From Phyllobacterium sp. T1293 (GTDB taxonomy: Bacteria > Pseudomonadota > Alphaproteobacteria > Rhizobiales > Rhizobiaceae), in contig NZ_CP088273.1 of assembly GCF_020731415.2 (NCBI RefSeq), forward strand, positions 377,001 to 441,000: 64,000 bases of DNA, read 5' to 3'. Within the stretch, counting starts at the first letter, position 1; each line of letters opens with the position of its first letter. This document shows positions 7,954 to 16,440 of this stretch, piece after piece. Below the pieces are notes generated by a model. It was not told the origin of the DNA. It saw only the letters and a program-made list of their open reading frames with translations, and ran no database searches. Both the position numbers and the translations under genes were made by a program.

Positions 7954-9351
7954 ATGCCATCGAGCAAGTCGCGACAATCACCATTCGACACCCAGAATGA
8001 GCGGGGGGGTGATCGCTTGCTCCAGATCGAAGCTGTTTATGACAAGGTTCCGGTTGGGCTCTGCTATCTCAATCGCGATGGCGTCTTTGTTACCGTTAAC
8101 GACCAGCTTTCGCGTATGCTTGGCATCAGCAGTGACCATGCAATTGGCCGTCTGGTCGAGGATATTGTGCCTGATCATGCGGCGTTGCTCCGGGTCAGCC
8201 TCGTTACTGCATTGGAAGAAAAAGCCGTTCCCGATCACGAGCTTCAACGCTCGGGTGAAACCTTCATGGTTTCGGCCGCTCCTGTTACCAATGATCTTGG
8301 CGAAGTGGCCGGGATATCCGTCGCCTATACCAACATCACCAATATGAAGCGGATGTCTGAACAGCTGGCGCAAGTCGAACAGCGCACCGCCTATGCTTTG
8401 GAAAGTGCGGGGCAATGGATATGGGACATGAATATTGCGACGAACCGTGTCTGGCGATCCCCGCAATACCGTGCTCTGCTCGGGCTTGATCCGGCAAGTC
8501 CGGAGACGGAAAATATTGCATGGGACATTGTTCATCCTGACGACAAGCAGGGCGCCATTCAGGCTTTTGAAGACGTGGTGAGTGGCCGCAAGCCATATTT
8601 CGAAGCCATATATCGCGTGCCACGCGGTAGCGGCGGACAGGCCTGGATAATGAGCCGCGGCAAGATTGTCGAATATGGGCCCGATGGATCGCCGCTGCGG
8701 CTTCTGGCAACGAGTGTTGATATCAGCAGTCAGAAACTGATTGAGGAGCAGCTCTCATCGACCGTTCGGATGCGGCTGGAACTGGAGCAAAAACTGCTCG
8801 AAGCCAACCGGAAGTTGAAGAAACTGTCGGAAAGCGATCATCTCACCGATCTGCCGAACCGGCGTAAGTTCAATCGCCTGCTCAAACGGGAATATGACAA
8901 GGCCATTGACCGTGGCCAGTCCGTGGCTCTGCTTATGATCGATATTGATCATTTCAAAGCCTATAATGATGTTTACGGACATATGGCCGGAGATCGTTGC
9001 CTCGTGCAGGTGGGGCGTGTCCTGAACAGGGTCATCAAGGAAGGTACAGGCGTTGTCGCCCGTTTCGGCGGCGAAGAGTTTGCCGCGCTGTTACCCGCCG
9101 CAGTGATGGCCGATGCCATAGACGTGGCAAAAACGATTATTGATACCGTGGCGGGTCTTCAACTGGACCATGAGGGAACGCCGGCGGGCAAGACCTCGGT
9201 CAGTATTGGTGTCAGTGTGCTCGATCTGATGAGCCCTGCGACCTTGGGCGGGCCAGACGAATTGCTTAATCTTGCAGACCGGGCACTTTATGAAGCCAAG
9301 CGGGCAGGGCGCGGCCGTTTCAGCGTCTGGGGAAGCTTTTCCACTGATTAA
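7954..9351 (+). CDS. PAS-PAS-GGDEF diguanylate cyclase
   Basis: Predicted soluble diguanylate cyclase making c-di-GMP. A first PAS domain (about residues 20-130, IEAVYDKVPVGLCYLNRDG) and a second PAS/PAC unit (about 135-260, SAGQWIWDMN) are followed by a short coiled segment and a GGDEF domain. That domain has the start motif SDHLTDLPNRRKFNRLL, the metal site DIDHFKAYND and the active-site loop RFGGEEFAALLP. GGEEF is an accepted active variant. No membrane span is seen. The ATG at 7954 lies 13 nt after GGAGGAG; the GTG at 7951 is an alternative start with better spacing. Its stop overlaps the stop of the convergent lacI-type gene. Confidence 0.88.
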   Translation: MPSSKSRQSPFDTQNERGGDRLLQIEAVYDKVPVGLCYLNRDGVFVTVNDQLSRMLGISSDHAIGRLVEDIVPDHAALLRVSLVTALEEKAVPDHELQRSGETFMVSAAPVTNDLGEVAGISVAYTNITNMKRMSEQLAQVEQRTAYALESAGQWIWDMNIATNRVWRSPQYRALLGLDPASPETENIAWDIVHPDDKQGAIQAFEDVVSGRKPYFEAIYRVPRGSGGQAWIMSRGKIVEYGPDGSPLRLLATSVDISSQKLIEEQLSSTVRMRLELEQKLLEANRKLKKLSESDHLTDLPNRRKFNRLLKREYDKAIDRGQSVALLMIDIDHFKAYNDVYGHMAGDRCLVQVGRVLNRVIKEGTGVVARFGGEEFAALLPAAVMADAIDVAKTIIDTVAGLQLDHEGTPAGKTSVSIGVSVLDLMSPATLGGPDELLNLADRALYEAKRAGRGRFSVWGSFSTD

Positions 9352-10361
9352 GCTGGTTTGCCGCGAATTGTTTTACGCCAGATCATTGGAGCGTGCAGAT
9401 TTATTGAGGGATTGTCTGCCCCGGTCGGATTTTCGGTACTCGTCAGCCATTCCACACTGCTTTTCACGATATCGTCGACAGGTTGGGTAAAAGTGGTCAA
9501 CGCGTAGGATGACCAGCTTGCCTGCGGGATGTCATCGAAGCCCGTAACACAAAGGTCCTCGGGAATGCGCAGCGAAAACTCGTGACGCGCGCTGTCCATC
9601 AACCCGAACGCCATCAGATCGTTGACGCAGAAAACAGCATCAGGGCGGGCAGGTTCGGTAAACAGCATGCGGGCAATCTGTTGTCCGCTCTCATAAACTG
9701 TATTTCCGTGCCGTATCACCGTCACCTCAAGCCCGAACTCTGCCGCTGCAGCGACAAAGCCGCGTTCGCGTGCCATCAGGCTCGGCGTGCCGACGGCAGA
9801 GTTGGCAAAGGCCAGGCGCCGGCAACCGGCCCGCAGAAATGCGCTGACGACTGCGCGCGCTGCGCGCCTGTCATCAAGGTTGATGTAAAGCGGGCCTTCG
9901 ACGTCGTCGTCCCGATTGATGAGAACGATACGTTGGCCGCTGTCGAGACAGAGTTTGGTGATGGCCTTATCGGGCAGCCCCGACAACAGAATCGAGGCGT
10001 CGGCGCGATAATTGAGAGTTTGCCGCAGGGCCGCATCGACGCTGCCATCGGAACGGTCGGTGTTGATGATCATGCACACCTTGCCGGCCCTTTGCAGGGC
10101 ATGGGACAATTCCCGCACCAGCCGGGCACGATAGGGCGTGTCCATTTCCGAAGCGACAAGGCAGACGATGCCGCTTTCACTGCGCATCAGTCCGCGGGCA
10201 AGCTGATTGACGTGATAACCAAGCGCATCAGCAGCTTCAATGACGCGTCGGCGCGTTTCCTCGGAGACACTGGCTCCCGGCGTGAATGTGCGGGAAACCG
10301 CCGAGCGCGAAACGCCAGCCCGTTTTGCAACGTCTTCAGCGCTGATGAATGATTTGTTCAA
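9348..10361 (-). CDS. LacI-family transcriptional regulator
   Basis: Repressor with an N-terminal LacI helix-turn-helix (ISAEDVAKRAGVSRSAVSRTFTPG) and hinge (ALGYHVNQLARGL), then a periplasmic-binding-protein-like effector domain ending near residue 335. It is divergent from the AfuABC-type importer genes and most likely controls them in response to a sugar or sugar phosphate. The TTG start at 10361 is preferred because GGTGGA lies 6 nt upstream and it gives the usual short N-terminus; a TTG at 10379 is possible. Two LacI-type operator candidates lie between it and the importer. Control by LacI, not by an iron regulator, argues against the iron-transport label the importer often receives. Confidence 0.87.
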   Translation of the reverse strand: MNKSFISAEDVAKRAGVSRSAVSRTFTPGASVSEETRRRVIEAADALGYHVNQLARGLMRSESGIVCLVASEMDTPYRARLVRELSHALQRAGKVCMIINTDRSDGSVDAALRQTLNYRADASILLSGLPDKAITKLCLDSGQRIVLINRDDDVEGPLYINLDDRRAARAVVSAFLRAGCRRLAFANSAVGTPSLMARERGFVAAAAEFGLEVTVIRHGNTVYESGQQIARMLFTEPARPDAVFCVNDLMAFGLMDSARHEFSLRIPEDLCVTGFDDIPQASWSSYALTTFTQPVDDIVKSSVEWLTSTENPTGADNPSINLHAPMIWRKTIRGKPA

Positions 10362-10398
10362 AAAGGTTCCACCCGGCAATCTTCTGTTTCATCATAGG

Positions 10399-10414
10399 TT
10401 GCACGCGTTTGCGC
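10399..10414. promoter_or_regulatory. Putative LacI-type operator near the regulator gene
   Basis: TTGCACGCGTTTGCGC contains the LacI-family core GCA-NN-CG-NN-TGC with a central CG. It lies about 40 nt before the regulator start, fitting self-control. The outer bases are only partly symmetric. Confidence 0.4.
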
Positions 10415-10496
10415 TCCTTCGCAATATGTACGTGTTCATATTTTCTGAGACAAAAGTACTGAGCCGACTTGACATGATGTATTCGGGTGTGAAAGC

Positions 10497-10514
10497 TTTG
10501 CACACGCTTGCAAA
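10497..10514. promoter_or_regulatory. Putative LacI-type operator before the importer
   Basis: TTTGCACACGCTTGCAAA is an 18-bp near-palindrome. Half-sites TTTGCA and TGCAAA flank a central CG, and it has the same GCA-NN-CG-NN-TGC core as the site at 10399. A TTGACA hexamer (10469-10474) lies just upstream, so bound repressor would block a promoter starting from there. Confidence 0.55.
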
Positions 10515-10561
10515 AATAAGCGACGGCATGGAGGTGCCGCTTTTTCAGGGAGGAGAAATTC

Positions 10562-11590
10562 ATGCGTTCAGTCTTTGCCATTGCTGCCGCTTTTGCCGTT
10601 GGTATCCAGATGATGCCAATAAAGGCGCACGCCGCGGACAATCTCAATTTGATCTGCTCGGCTGATGTCGTCATCTGCGAGTTGATGAAGGGCATGTTCG
10701 AGAAGGATACGGGCATTCAGGTCAATATGGTGCGCCTGTCATCGGGTGAGACCTATGCAAAAATCCGCGCCGAGGCGCGTAACCCAAAGACTGATATCTG
10801 GTGGGCTGGCACAGGTGATCCGCATTTGCAGGCCGCCTCCGAAGGCCTGACGCAGGAATATAAGTCACCACTGCTCGATCAGTTGCAGGATTGGGCGAAG
10901 AAGCAGGCGGAAAGTTCCGGTTACAGGACCGTTGGTGTTTATGCCGGTGCGCTCGGCTGGGGCTATAACACGGATATCGTCAAGAAAAAGAACCTGAAGG
11001 AAGCCAAGTGCTGGGCTGATCTGCTCGATCCGTCCTATAAGGGCGAGATTCAGATGGCTAACCCCAATTCGTCGGGCACCGCCTATACGGCGCTTGCCTC
11101 GCTTGTGCAGATCATGGGCGAAGACAAGGCCTATGATTACCTGAAGAAGCTCAACACCAATGTGTCCCAATATACAAAGTCCGGCTCTGCGCCAGTGAAA
11201 GCTGCTGCGCGCGGTGAGACGGCGCTTGGCATTGTTTTTATGCATGATTCTGTTGCACAGACTGTCGAGGGCTTCCCTGTGAAGACCGTGGCACCGTGCG
11301 AGGGTACGGGCTACGAAATCGGCTCCATGTCGATCATCAAGGGCGCGCGCAATCTCGATGCGGCGAAGAAATGGTATGACTGGGCGCTGTCAGCCGAAGT
11401 GCAATCGCACATGAAGGAAGCAAAATCCTTCCAGCTGCCTTCGAACAAATCAGCTGTCGTTCCGCCGGAGGCACCGAAGTTCGAAGACATCAAGCTCATC
11501 GACTACGACTTCAAGACCTATGGCGATCCGGAAAAGCGCAAGGCATTGCTTGAGCGCTGGGATAAGGAAATCGGCGCAAGCGCCAATTGA
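10562..11590 (+). CDS. afuA: AfuA-type periplasmic binding protein, probably for a sugar phosphate
   Basis: Secreted solute-binding protein (signal peptide residues 1-25, cut after AHA) of the FbpA/AfuA class often named ferric-iron binding. AfuA of Actinobacillus pleuropneumoniae binds hexose phosphates through, as I recall, H205, D206 and E229. Here H228-D229 (FMHDS) and E252 (GYEIG) keep exactly that 24-residue spacing. The ferric-binding paired tyrosines are not evident. The LacI regulator and the phosphatase in the same cluster also fit an organic phosphate. A GGGAGGAG ribosome site precedes the ATG by 6 nt. It is the first gene of the operon, separated from the permease by a hairpin. 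Confidence 0.8.
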   Translation: MRSVFAIAAAFAVGIQMMPIKAHAADNLNLICSADVVICELMKGMFEKDTGIQVNMVRLSSGETYAKIRAEARNPKTDIWWAGTGDPHLQAASEGLTQEYKSPLLDQLQDWAKKQAESSGYRTVGVYAGALGWGYNTDIVKKKNLKEAKCWADLLDPSYKGEIQMANPNSSGTAYTALASLVQIMGEDKAYDYLKKLNTNVSQYTKSGSAPVKAAARGETALGIVFMHDSVAQTVEGFPVKTVAPCEGTGYEIGSMSIIKGARNLDAAKKWYDWALSAEVQSHMKEAKSFQLPSNKSAVVPPEAPKFEDIKLIDYDFKTYGDPEKRKALLERWDKEIGASAN

Positions 11591-11606
11591 TCTGATTTCC
11601 TGAGTT

Positions 11607-11640
11607 TTGCGTGCCCGGTTTTATGCATTCGGGCACGCAA
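11607..11640 (+). terminator. Intercistronic hairpin between binding protein and permease
   Basis: TTGCGTGCCCG (11607-11617) and CGGGCACGCAA (11630-11640) form a perfect 11-bp stem with a 12-nt loop. There is no T-run, so it is more likely a partial terminator or 3' stabiliser that keeps binding-protein mRNA more abundant than permease mRNA. Confidence 0.6.
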
Positions 11641-11679
11641 CTGCCATTTCCATCATTGAAGACAGTATTGGGTAGCACA

Positions 11680-13908
11680 ATGGAACGTAGCGACCGGAGA
11701 TTGAACATTGCCCTCGGTATAGGCCTTGCCGGGTTTGCGCTTGTGCCGTGGTACAGGATCGAAAGCGGTTTCTATGGCTTCGGCTGGCTTGGCAATTTTC
11801 CGTCCGGTCCGGCAGAGGCACCCGGCCTCGTGCAGATGGCTTATCATGGGCGCTGGACGCTTATCATTATCGCCGTTCTGTTCGCGTTGGGACTGATCGC
11901 GCGCGCTTTCAAGGTTTCGCCTTTGCGGGCCAATCTGCTTGTCGGTGCAGGAGCTGTTGGCATTGTGTTTCTGGTGCTGCAGGGTCTGGCTGTTGGTTTT
12001 ACCGGTTGGACCTGGGCGATCAGCGAACATCTGTTCGGAACGCTTGCGGACGGGCAACCCTCCATGGGCGCTGGTGCCGGTCTGGTCGCGTTATCGTTTG
12101 TCCTGATGTTCTCCTTTGGGCTCGCCGAGCGGGGCGTCCTGCGCGGTGATGCTTTTGTTGTCGCATCAATTGCACTGCTGATCTTTCTGGTCGCGATTTT
12201 CGTGTTCTACCCCGTCGGCAGCATGCTTATCGGTTCCGTTCAGAGTGTTGATGGCTCGTTCGATCCATCCGGTTTTATCCGCAATATTCAGGACCCGTCG
12301 ATCTGGAGCCTTGATTGCGTTGTGGGCGGCAATCGCTGCGGCGTTGCATGGCGCACGCTGTTTCTTGCCATTCTTTCCGCCTCCGGTTCCACGCTTCTCG
12401 GCCTTTGTTTTGCTCTGGTGGCAACGCGCACGCGCTTCCCGTTCAAAAAAGGCCTGCGCCTGCTGACGATCCTGCCGATTATCACGCCGCCTTTTGTTAT
12501 TGGCCTTGCGCTCATCCTGCTGTTTGGCCGGGCGGGTGTTGTGACCCAGCAATTGTCCAATTTCTTCGGCATCGAGCCGGGCCGCTGGCTCTATGGCCTG
12601 ACCGGCATATGGATCGCGCAGGTCCTGTCCTTCACGCCAATATCCTTCCTTGTGCTGATTGGCGTTGTGGAAGGCGTCAGCCCATCCATGGAAGAGGCGT
12701 CGCAGACCCTGCGTGCCGACCGCTGGCGTACATTCTGGCGGGTTTCGCTGCCCCTGATGAAGCCAGGCCTCGCCAATGCGTTTCTCATCGGCTTTATCGA
12801 AAGCATGGCGGATTTCGGTAATCCACTGGTGCTTGGCGGCAGCCACGGCGTGCTGTCGACGGAAATCTTCTTTGCGGTGGTCGGCTCGCAGAATGACCCG
12901 TCGCGGGCGGCTGTTCTTGCGATCATTCTTCTCTTCTTCACACTGTCGGCGTTTCTGGCCCAGCGTGTGTGGCTGGCGGGCAAGAGCTTCGCCACGGTGA
13001 CGGGCAAGGGGGATTCTGGCGCGCATATCGCCTTGCCGCGATCTTTGTCCATTGGTGTTCATGCGATTGTCATTCCATGGATCATTTTTACGCTGGTCAT
13101 CTACGGCATGATCCTGTTTGGCGGCTTCGTGCGCACATGGGGTCTCGACAACACATTGACGCTGGAGCACTACCAGCGGGCATTCTCCTTCAGTTTCGAG
13201 AATGGTGCCATCGCCTGGACCGGCGTTGCCTGGAATTCGTTCTGGACGACCATCAAGATCGCGCTGATCTCCGCCCCGCTGACTGCCGCTGTCGGTCTGT
13301 TGACGGCCTATCTGATCGTTCGCCAGCGCTTTGTCGGCCGCAACGTCTTCGAATTTGCCCTGATGATGAGCTTTGCCATTCCCGGCACCGTTATCGGCAT
13401 CAGTTACATCATGGCGTTTAACCTGCCACCGCTTGAGATGACCGGTACGGCGCTGATCCTCATTGCCTGTTTTGTCTTCCGCAACATGCCCGTTGGCGTG
13501 CGTGGCGGCGTGGCGGCCATGAGCCAGCTCGACAAGAGCCTTGATGAGGCATCGCTGACATTGCGGGCAACCAGTTTCCGCACCATCCGCAAGGTTATCC
13601 TGCCCCTGCTGCGCCCGGCAATCGTTGCTGCACTCGTCTATTCCTTTGTGCGGGCCATCACCTCGATCAGCGCTGTCATATTCCTTGTGAGCGCCGAGTA
13701 TAATATGGCGACATCCTACATTGTCGGACTGGTCGAAAATGGCGAGTACGGCGTGGCGGTGGCCTATTCCTCCATGTTGATTGTCGTGATGATCGTCATC
13801 ATCACCTGTTTCCAGCTTCTGGTGGGCGAACGAAAGCTGCGGCGTGAAAACCGTGTCGCGACTGCCTTTGTTCCGTCTGCCACCTCAAAAGAAAAGGCCG
13901 CCTCATGA
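11680..13908 (+). CDS. afuB: AfuB-type fused double permease
   Basis: Inner-membrane channel of the AfuABC importer, 742 residues from the ATG at 11680. Two complete permease domains are fused in one chain, as in AfuB and FbpB. Each carries the ATPase-contact loop: EEASQTLRADRWRTFWRVSLPLMKPG in the first half and DEASLTLRATSFRTIRKVILPLLRPA in the second. An extra hydrophobic region of several spans precedes the first domain. The TGA overlaps the ATG of the ATPase gene by 4 nt, indicating coupled translation. A frame extending to 11611 exists but would start inside the upstream hairpin. Confidence 0.86.
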   Translation: MERSDRRLNIALGIGLAGFALVPWYRIESGFYGFGWLGNFPSGPAEAPGLVQMAYHGRWTLIIIAVLFALGLIARAFKVSPLRANLLVGAGAVGIVFLVLQGLAVGFTGWTWAISEHLFGTLADGQPSMGAGAGLVALSFVLMFSFGLAERGVLRGDAFVVASIALLIFLVAIFVFYPVGSMLIGSVQSVDGSFDPSGFIRNIQDPSIWSLDCVVGGNRCGVAWRTLFLAILSASGSTLLGLCFALVATRTRFPFKKGLRLLTILPIITPPFVIGLALILLFGRAGVVTQQLSNFFGIEPGRWLYGLTGIWIAQVLSFTPISFLVLIGVVEGVSPSMEEASQTLRADRWRTFWRVSLPLMKPGLANAFLIGFIESMADFGNPLVLGGSHGVLSTEIFFAVVGSQNDPSRAAVLAIILLFFTLSAFLAQRVWLAGKSFATVTGKGDSGAHIALPRSLSIGVHAIVIPWIIFTLVIYGMILFGGFVRTWGLDNTLTLEHYQRAFSFSFENGAIAWTGVAWNSFWTTIKIALISAPLTAAVGLLTAYLIVRQRFVGRNVFEFALMMSFAIPGTVIGISYIMAFNLPPLEMTGTALILIACFVFRNMPVGVRGGVAAMSQLDKSLDEASLTLRATSFRTIRKVILPLLRPAIVAALVYSFVRAITSISAVIFLVSAEYNMATSYIVGLVENGEYGVAVAYSSMLIVVMIVIITCFQLLVGERKLRRENRVATAFVPSATSKEKAAS

Positions 13909-14966
13909 CCACGCATCGCACCGGCTCTGTCATTTTCTCCAATGTCAAAAAACAATTCGGAAATTTCACGGCGATTCATGATCTGTCGCTGGACATCGAG
14001 CCCGGCACGCTTGTCACATTGCTTGGACCTTCCGGCTGCGGCAAGACCACGACCCTGCGCATGCTGGCCGGGCTTGAGCACCCGTCTTCGGGCCGTATCC
14101 TGATCGGCGGCAAGGATGTGACCATGCTGCCCGCCAATGAGCGCGATGTGTCGATGGTGTTCCAGTCTTACGCCTTGTTTCCGCATATGTCGGTGCTTGA
14201 GAACGTTGCTTACGGCCTTGAATCATCCGGCATGAAAAAGTCGGATGCCCGCGAAAAAGCAGAAGAAGGTCTTAAACAGGTTGGCCTTGCAGGGTATGGC
14301 CAGCGCCTGCCTGCCGAGCTTTCCGGTGGCCAGCAGCAGCGCGTTGCCGTTGCCCGCGCGCTGGTTCTGGAGCCGCAAGTGTTGCTGCTGGATGAACCCC
14401 TGTCCAATCTCGATGCGCGTCTGCGCCGCCGCGTGCGTACGGAAATCCGCGAGTTGCAGCAGCGGCTTGGTTTCACGGCAGTTTACGTCACCCATGATCA
14501 GGAGGAAGCGCTTGCCGTATCCGACCGCATCATCGTGATGCAGGACGGTGTGATTGCCCAGCAGGGGACGCCGCGCGAATTGTATGAGGCACCGGCTTCA
14601 TCATTTATTGCCGACTTTATCGGCGAGGCCAATGTGGTGCCTTGTGAAGTGCTACGCAGCGATGGCGGCAAGGCTATTATCCGCATTGGCACGCTGGAAC
14701 ATACGGTGCCGGGGCGCAATGCCAAGCCGGGGCCAGCAAAGATTGCAGTGAGGCCGAACGCAATTACGCTGGAGCCAGAGGAGAACGGTGCCTTTGCCGG
14801 AAGCATCCGACACGCCGCCTATCTTGGCGATCATGTGGAATATGAGGTGGAAACGGCATCCGGAACACTGTTTGTGGTTGATCCGGCGGTTGATCGCAAT
14901 CTTGCTCCCGCAACCAATGTGAGCATCGGTTTTCATCACCGTGGCATCGCTATCATCAACAACTGA
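13905..14966 (+). CDS. afuC: AfuC-type ABC transporter ATPase
   Basis: Cytoplasmic ATPase driving the importer, 353 residues. Walker A is GPSGCGKTTTL, the signature is LSGGQQQRVAVARAL, Walker B is [12 protein letters not shown] and the switch histidine is in YVTHDQEEA. A C-terminal TOBE-like domain (about 240-353) is typical of sugar and Fbp/Afu ATPases. It starts inside the stop of the permease gene and ends 23 nt before the phosphatase, so binding protein, permease, ATPase and phosphatase read as one transcription unit. Confidence 0.88.
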   Translation: MTTHRTGSVIFSNVKKQFGNFTAIHDLSLDIEPGTLVTLLGPSGCGKTTTLRMLAGLEHPSSGRILIGGKDVTMLPANERDVSMVFQSYALFPHMSVLENVAYGLESSGMKKSDAREKAEEGLKQVGLAGYGQRLPAELSGGQQQRVAVARALVLEPQVLLLDEPLSNLDARLRRRVRTEIRELQQRLGFTAVYVTHDQEEALAVSDRIIVMQDGVIAQQGTPRELYEAPASSFIADFIGEANVVPCEVLRSDGGKAIIRIGTLEHTVPGRNAKPGPAKIAVRPNAITLEPEENGAFAGSIRHAAYLGDHVEYEVETASGTLFVVDPAVDRNLAPATNVSIGFHHRGIAIINN

Positions 14967-14989
14967 AACTGTATTTTCAAAGGACTATC

Positions 14990-15790
14990 ATGACATCGCA
15001 TGCGCAAGCCGAATTGCAGGGCCGTTTTGGCCTTGCCAAGAAGATGGCTATCGAAGCCGGAGCCGTGGCACTGGCGCATTTCAATGCGCGCGAGCGGCTG
15101 GTTATTGAAACCAAGGCTGATCCGCAGGATGTGGTTTCAATCGCCGACCGGGAAGTGGAAGAACTGATCCGTGCGCGTATCGGCGCTACCTATCCCGGCG
15201 ATGCAGTGCTTGGCGAAGAGTATGGTGTGAGCGAGGGAACCTCGGAGTTCACATGGGTCATTGACCCGATTGATGGCACCAGTCCTTTCGTCAACGGCAT
15301 GCCGACCTGGTGTATTTCCATTGCGGCCATGCGTGGTGAGGAGATCGTTGTCGGGGTGATTTATGTGCCCTGCAATGATGAGCTTTATGCTTCAGCGCTT
15401 GGCATGGGTGCGACGCTGAACGGCAAGCCGCTCATGATCGATTCTGAAAAAACCATTCGCAATGCGGTGACGGGCATCGGTGCCAATCATCATGTCACCC
15501 CGGCGGTCGTTGCGTCGCTGGTGGAAAAGTTGCTGGAAGCGGGCGGCAATTTTATCCGCAATGGTTCAGGCGCACTCATGCTGGCCTATGTGGCGGCGGG
15601 GCGTCTGGTTGGCTATTACGAACCTTACATGCATGCCTGGGACTGCATGGCCGGGTATTGCCTCGTCAAGGAAGCGGGCGGCTGGCACCATCCTTTTCCG
15701 GTGAAAGGAGATGGGTTGACCAAGGGCGCGCCCGTTCTTGCTGCCGCGCCGGGCGCAGTCGATAATCTGAGGAAGATTGCTGGCCTATAA
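14990..15790 (+). CDS. Inositol-monophosphatase-family phosphatase
   Basis: Mg-dependent phosphatase of the inositol monophosphatase / histidinol-phosphatase family, 266 residues. The metal-site motifs are GEEYG (E76, E77), the diagnostic DPIDGTSPFVNG (D92, D95) and WDCMAGYCLVKEAGG near the C-terminus. As last gene of the importer operon it probably removes phosphate from the imported compound in the cytoplasm, or acts on a downstream intermediate. Inositol phosphates, fructose bisphosphate and histidinol phosphate are all handled by this family, so the substrate cannot be fixed from sequence. A clear ribosome site (AAAGGAC) lies before the ATG. Confidence 0.82.
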   Translation: MTSHAQAELQGRFGLAKKMAIEAGAVALAHFNARERLVIETKADPQDVVSIADREVEELIRARIGATYPGDAVLGEEYGVSEGTSEFTWVIDPIDGTSPFVNGMPTWCISIAAMRGEEIVVGVIYVPCNDELYASALGMGATLNGKPLMIDSEKTIRNAVTGIGANHHVTPAVVASLVEKLLEAGGNFIRNGSGALMLAYVAAGRLVGYYEPYMHAWDCMAGYCLVKEAGGWHHPFPVKGDGLTKGAPVLAAAPGAVDNLRKIAGL

Positions 15791-15840
15791 TCAGACAACA
15801 GGCACCGGCGATATGGAAGCCGGTGCCTGCCCTTTCTCTG

Positions 15841-15987
15841 CTATTTCTGTTGAACCGACACGCCGCTTTCGCCGATCTTTAACTCGATCCCCGTTGGCTT
15901 TGTATTCTGCTCGTAAATGTAGAAACCCAGCCCGAGGACGAGCACGATCAATCCACCAATGATCAGGTAAAGCATGTTCTGGTTCAT
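15841..15987 (-). CDS. Small single-span membrane protein, 48 residues
   Basis: Short gene with a GGAGGGG ribosome site before the ATG. The peptide begins MNQNMLYLIIGGLIVLVLGL, a clear membrane span, followed by a polar tail (YEQNTKPTGIELKIGESGVS) likely facing one side of the membrane. It stands alone between the phosphatase gene (convergent, 50 nt between stops) and the next membrane protein. I recognise no domain. Similar tiny proteins of unknown role are common in Hyphomicrobiales. Confidence 0.7.
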   Translation of the reverse strand: MNQNMLYLIIGGLIVLVLGLGFYIYEQNTKPTGIELKIGESGVSVQQK

Positions 15988-16440
15988 GTTGGCCCCTCCA
16001 GATTACAAATGTTCTCATGGGGTTAGACCATTCGAGCTACCCCATGACAACCCTTGCAAGGGCGTTATCAAAAGCTGATTACCCATCTGGCCAGCATTGA
16101 ATCCCTGTTATAATCGCGCTCTGCTCGCTGACATATCGCTTTCACACCCGGACGATAAATCGTGGATCTGTGGTGATTCCTGCTATGATTTTGCTGTATC
16201 TTGGAGGAACCATTGCGCAACAGTCCGTGTCGGGACTTCAGCCGTCAGTCCTGACAGCATTCCTAACGTTATTCTGGCTGGAAATTCCGATGAAAACTGT
16301 TTGTGCCTGCAATAGGAAAGAAAGCAAAAAATGCTGATTCTTTGCGCAACTGCGAAGAGCAAATCATTGACTTATCACGACGAATAACGTCGATTAAAGT
16401 TGGTGTTGACGATCACCGACTCTCGAAAAGCTGGATAGAC
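15988..16440. other. Intergenic region before the membrane-thioesterase gene
   Basis: About 450 nt with no convincing gene. It should hold the divergent promoters of the 48-residue protein and the membrane-thioesterase gene, but no clear promoter or operator was seen. The downstream frame is open from a GTG at 16303, so part of this stretch could be coding if that start is used. Confidence 0.5.

Noticed and set aside
10562..14966. Ferric-iron importer (FbpABC) annotation
   Set aside because: The binding protein keeps the AfuA sugar-phosphate residues, and the LacI regulator and phosphatase contradict an iron role.
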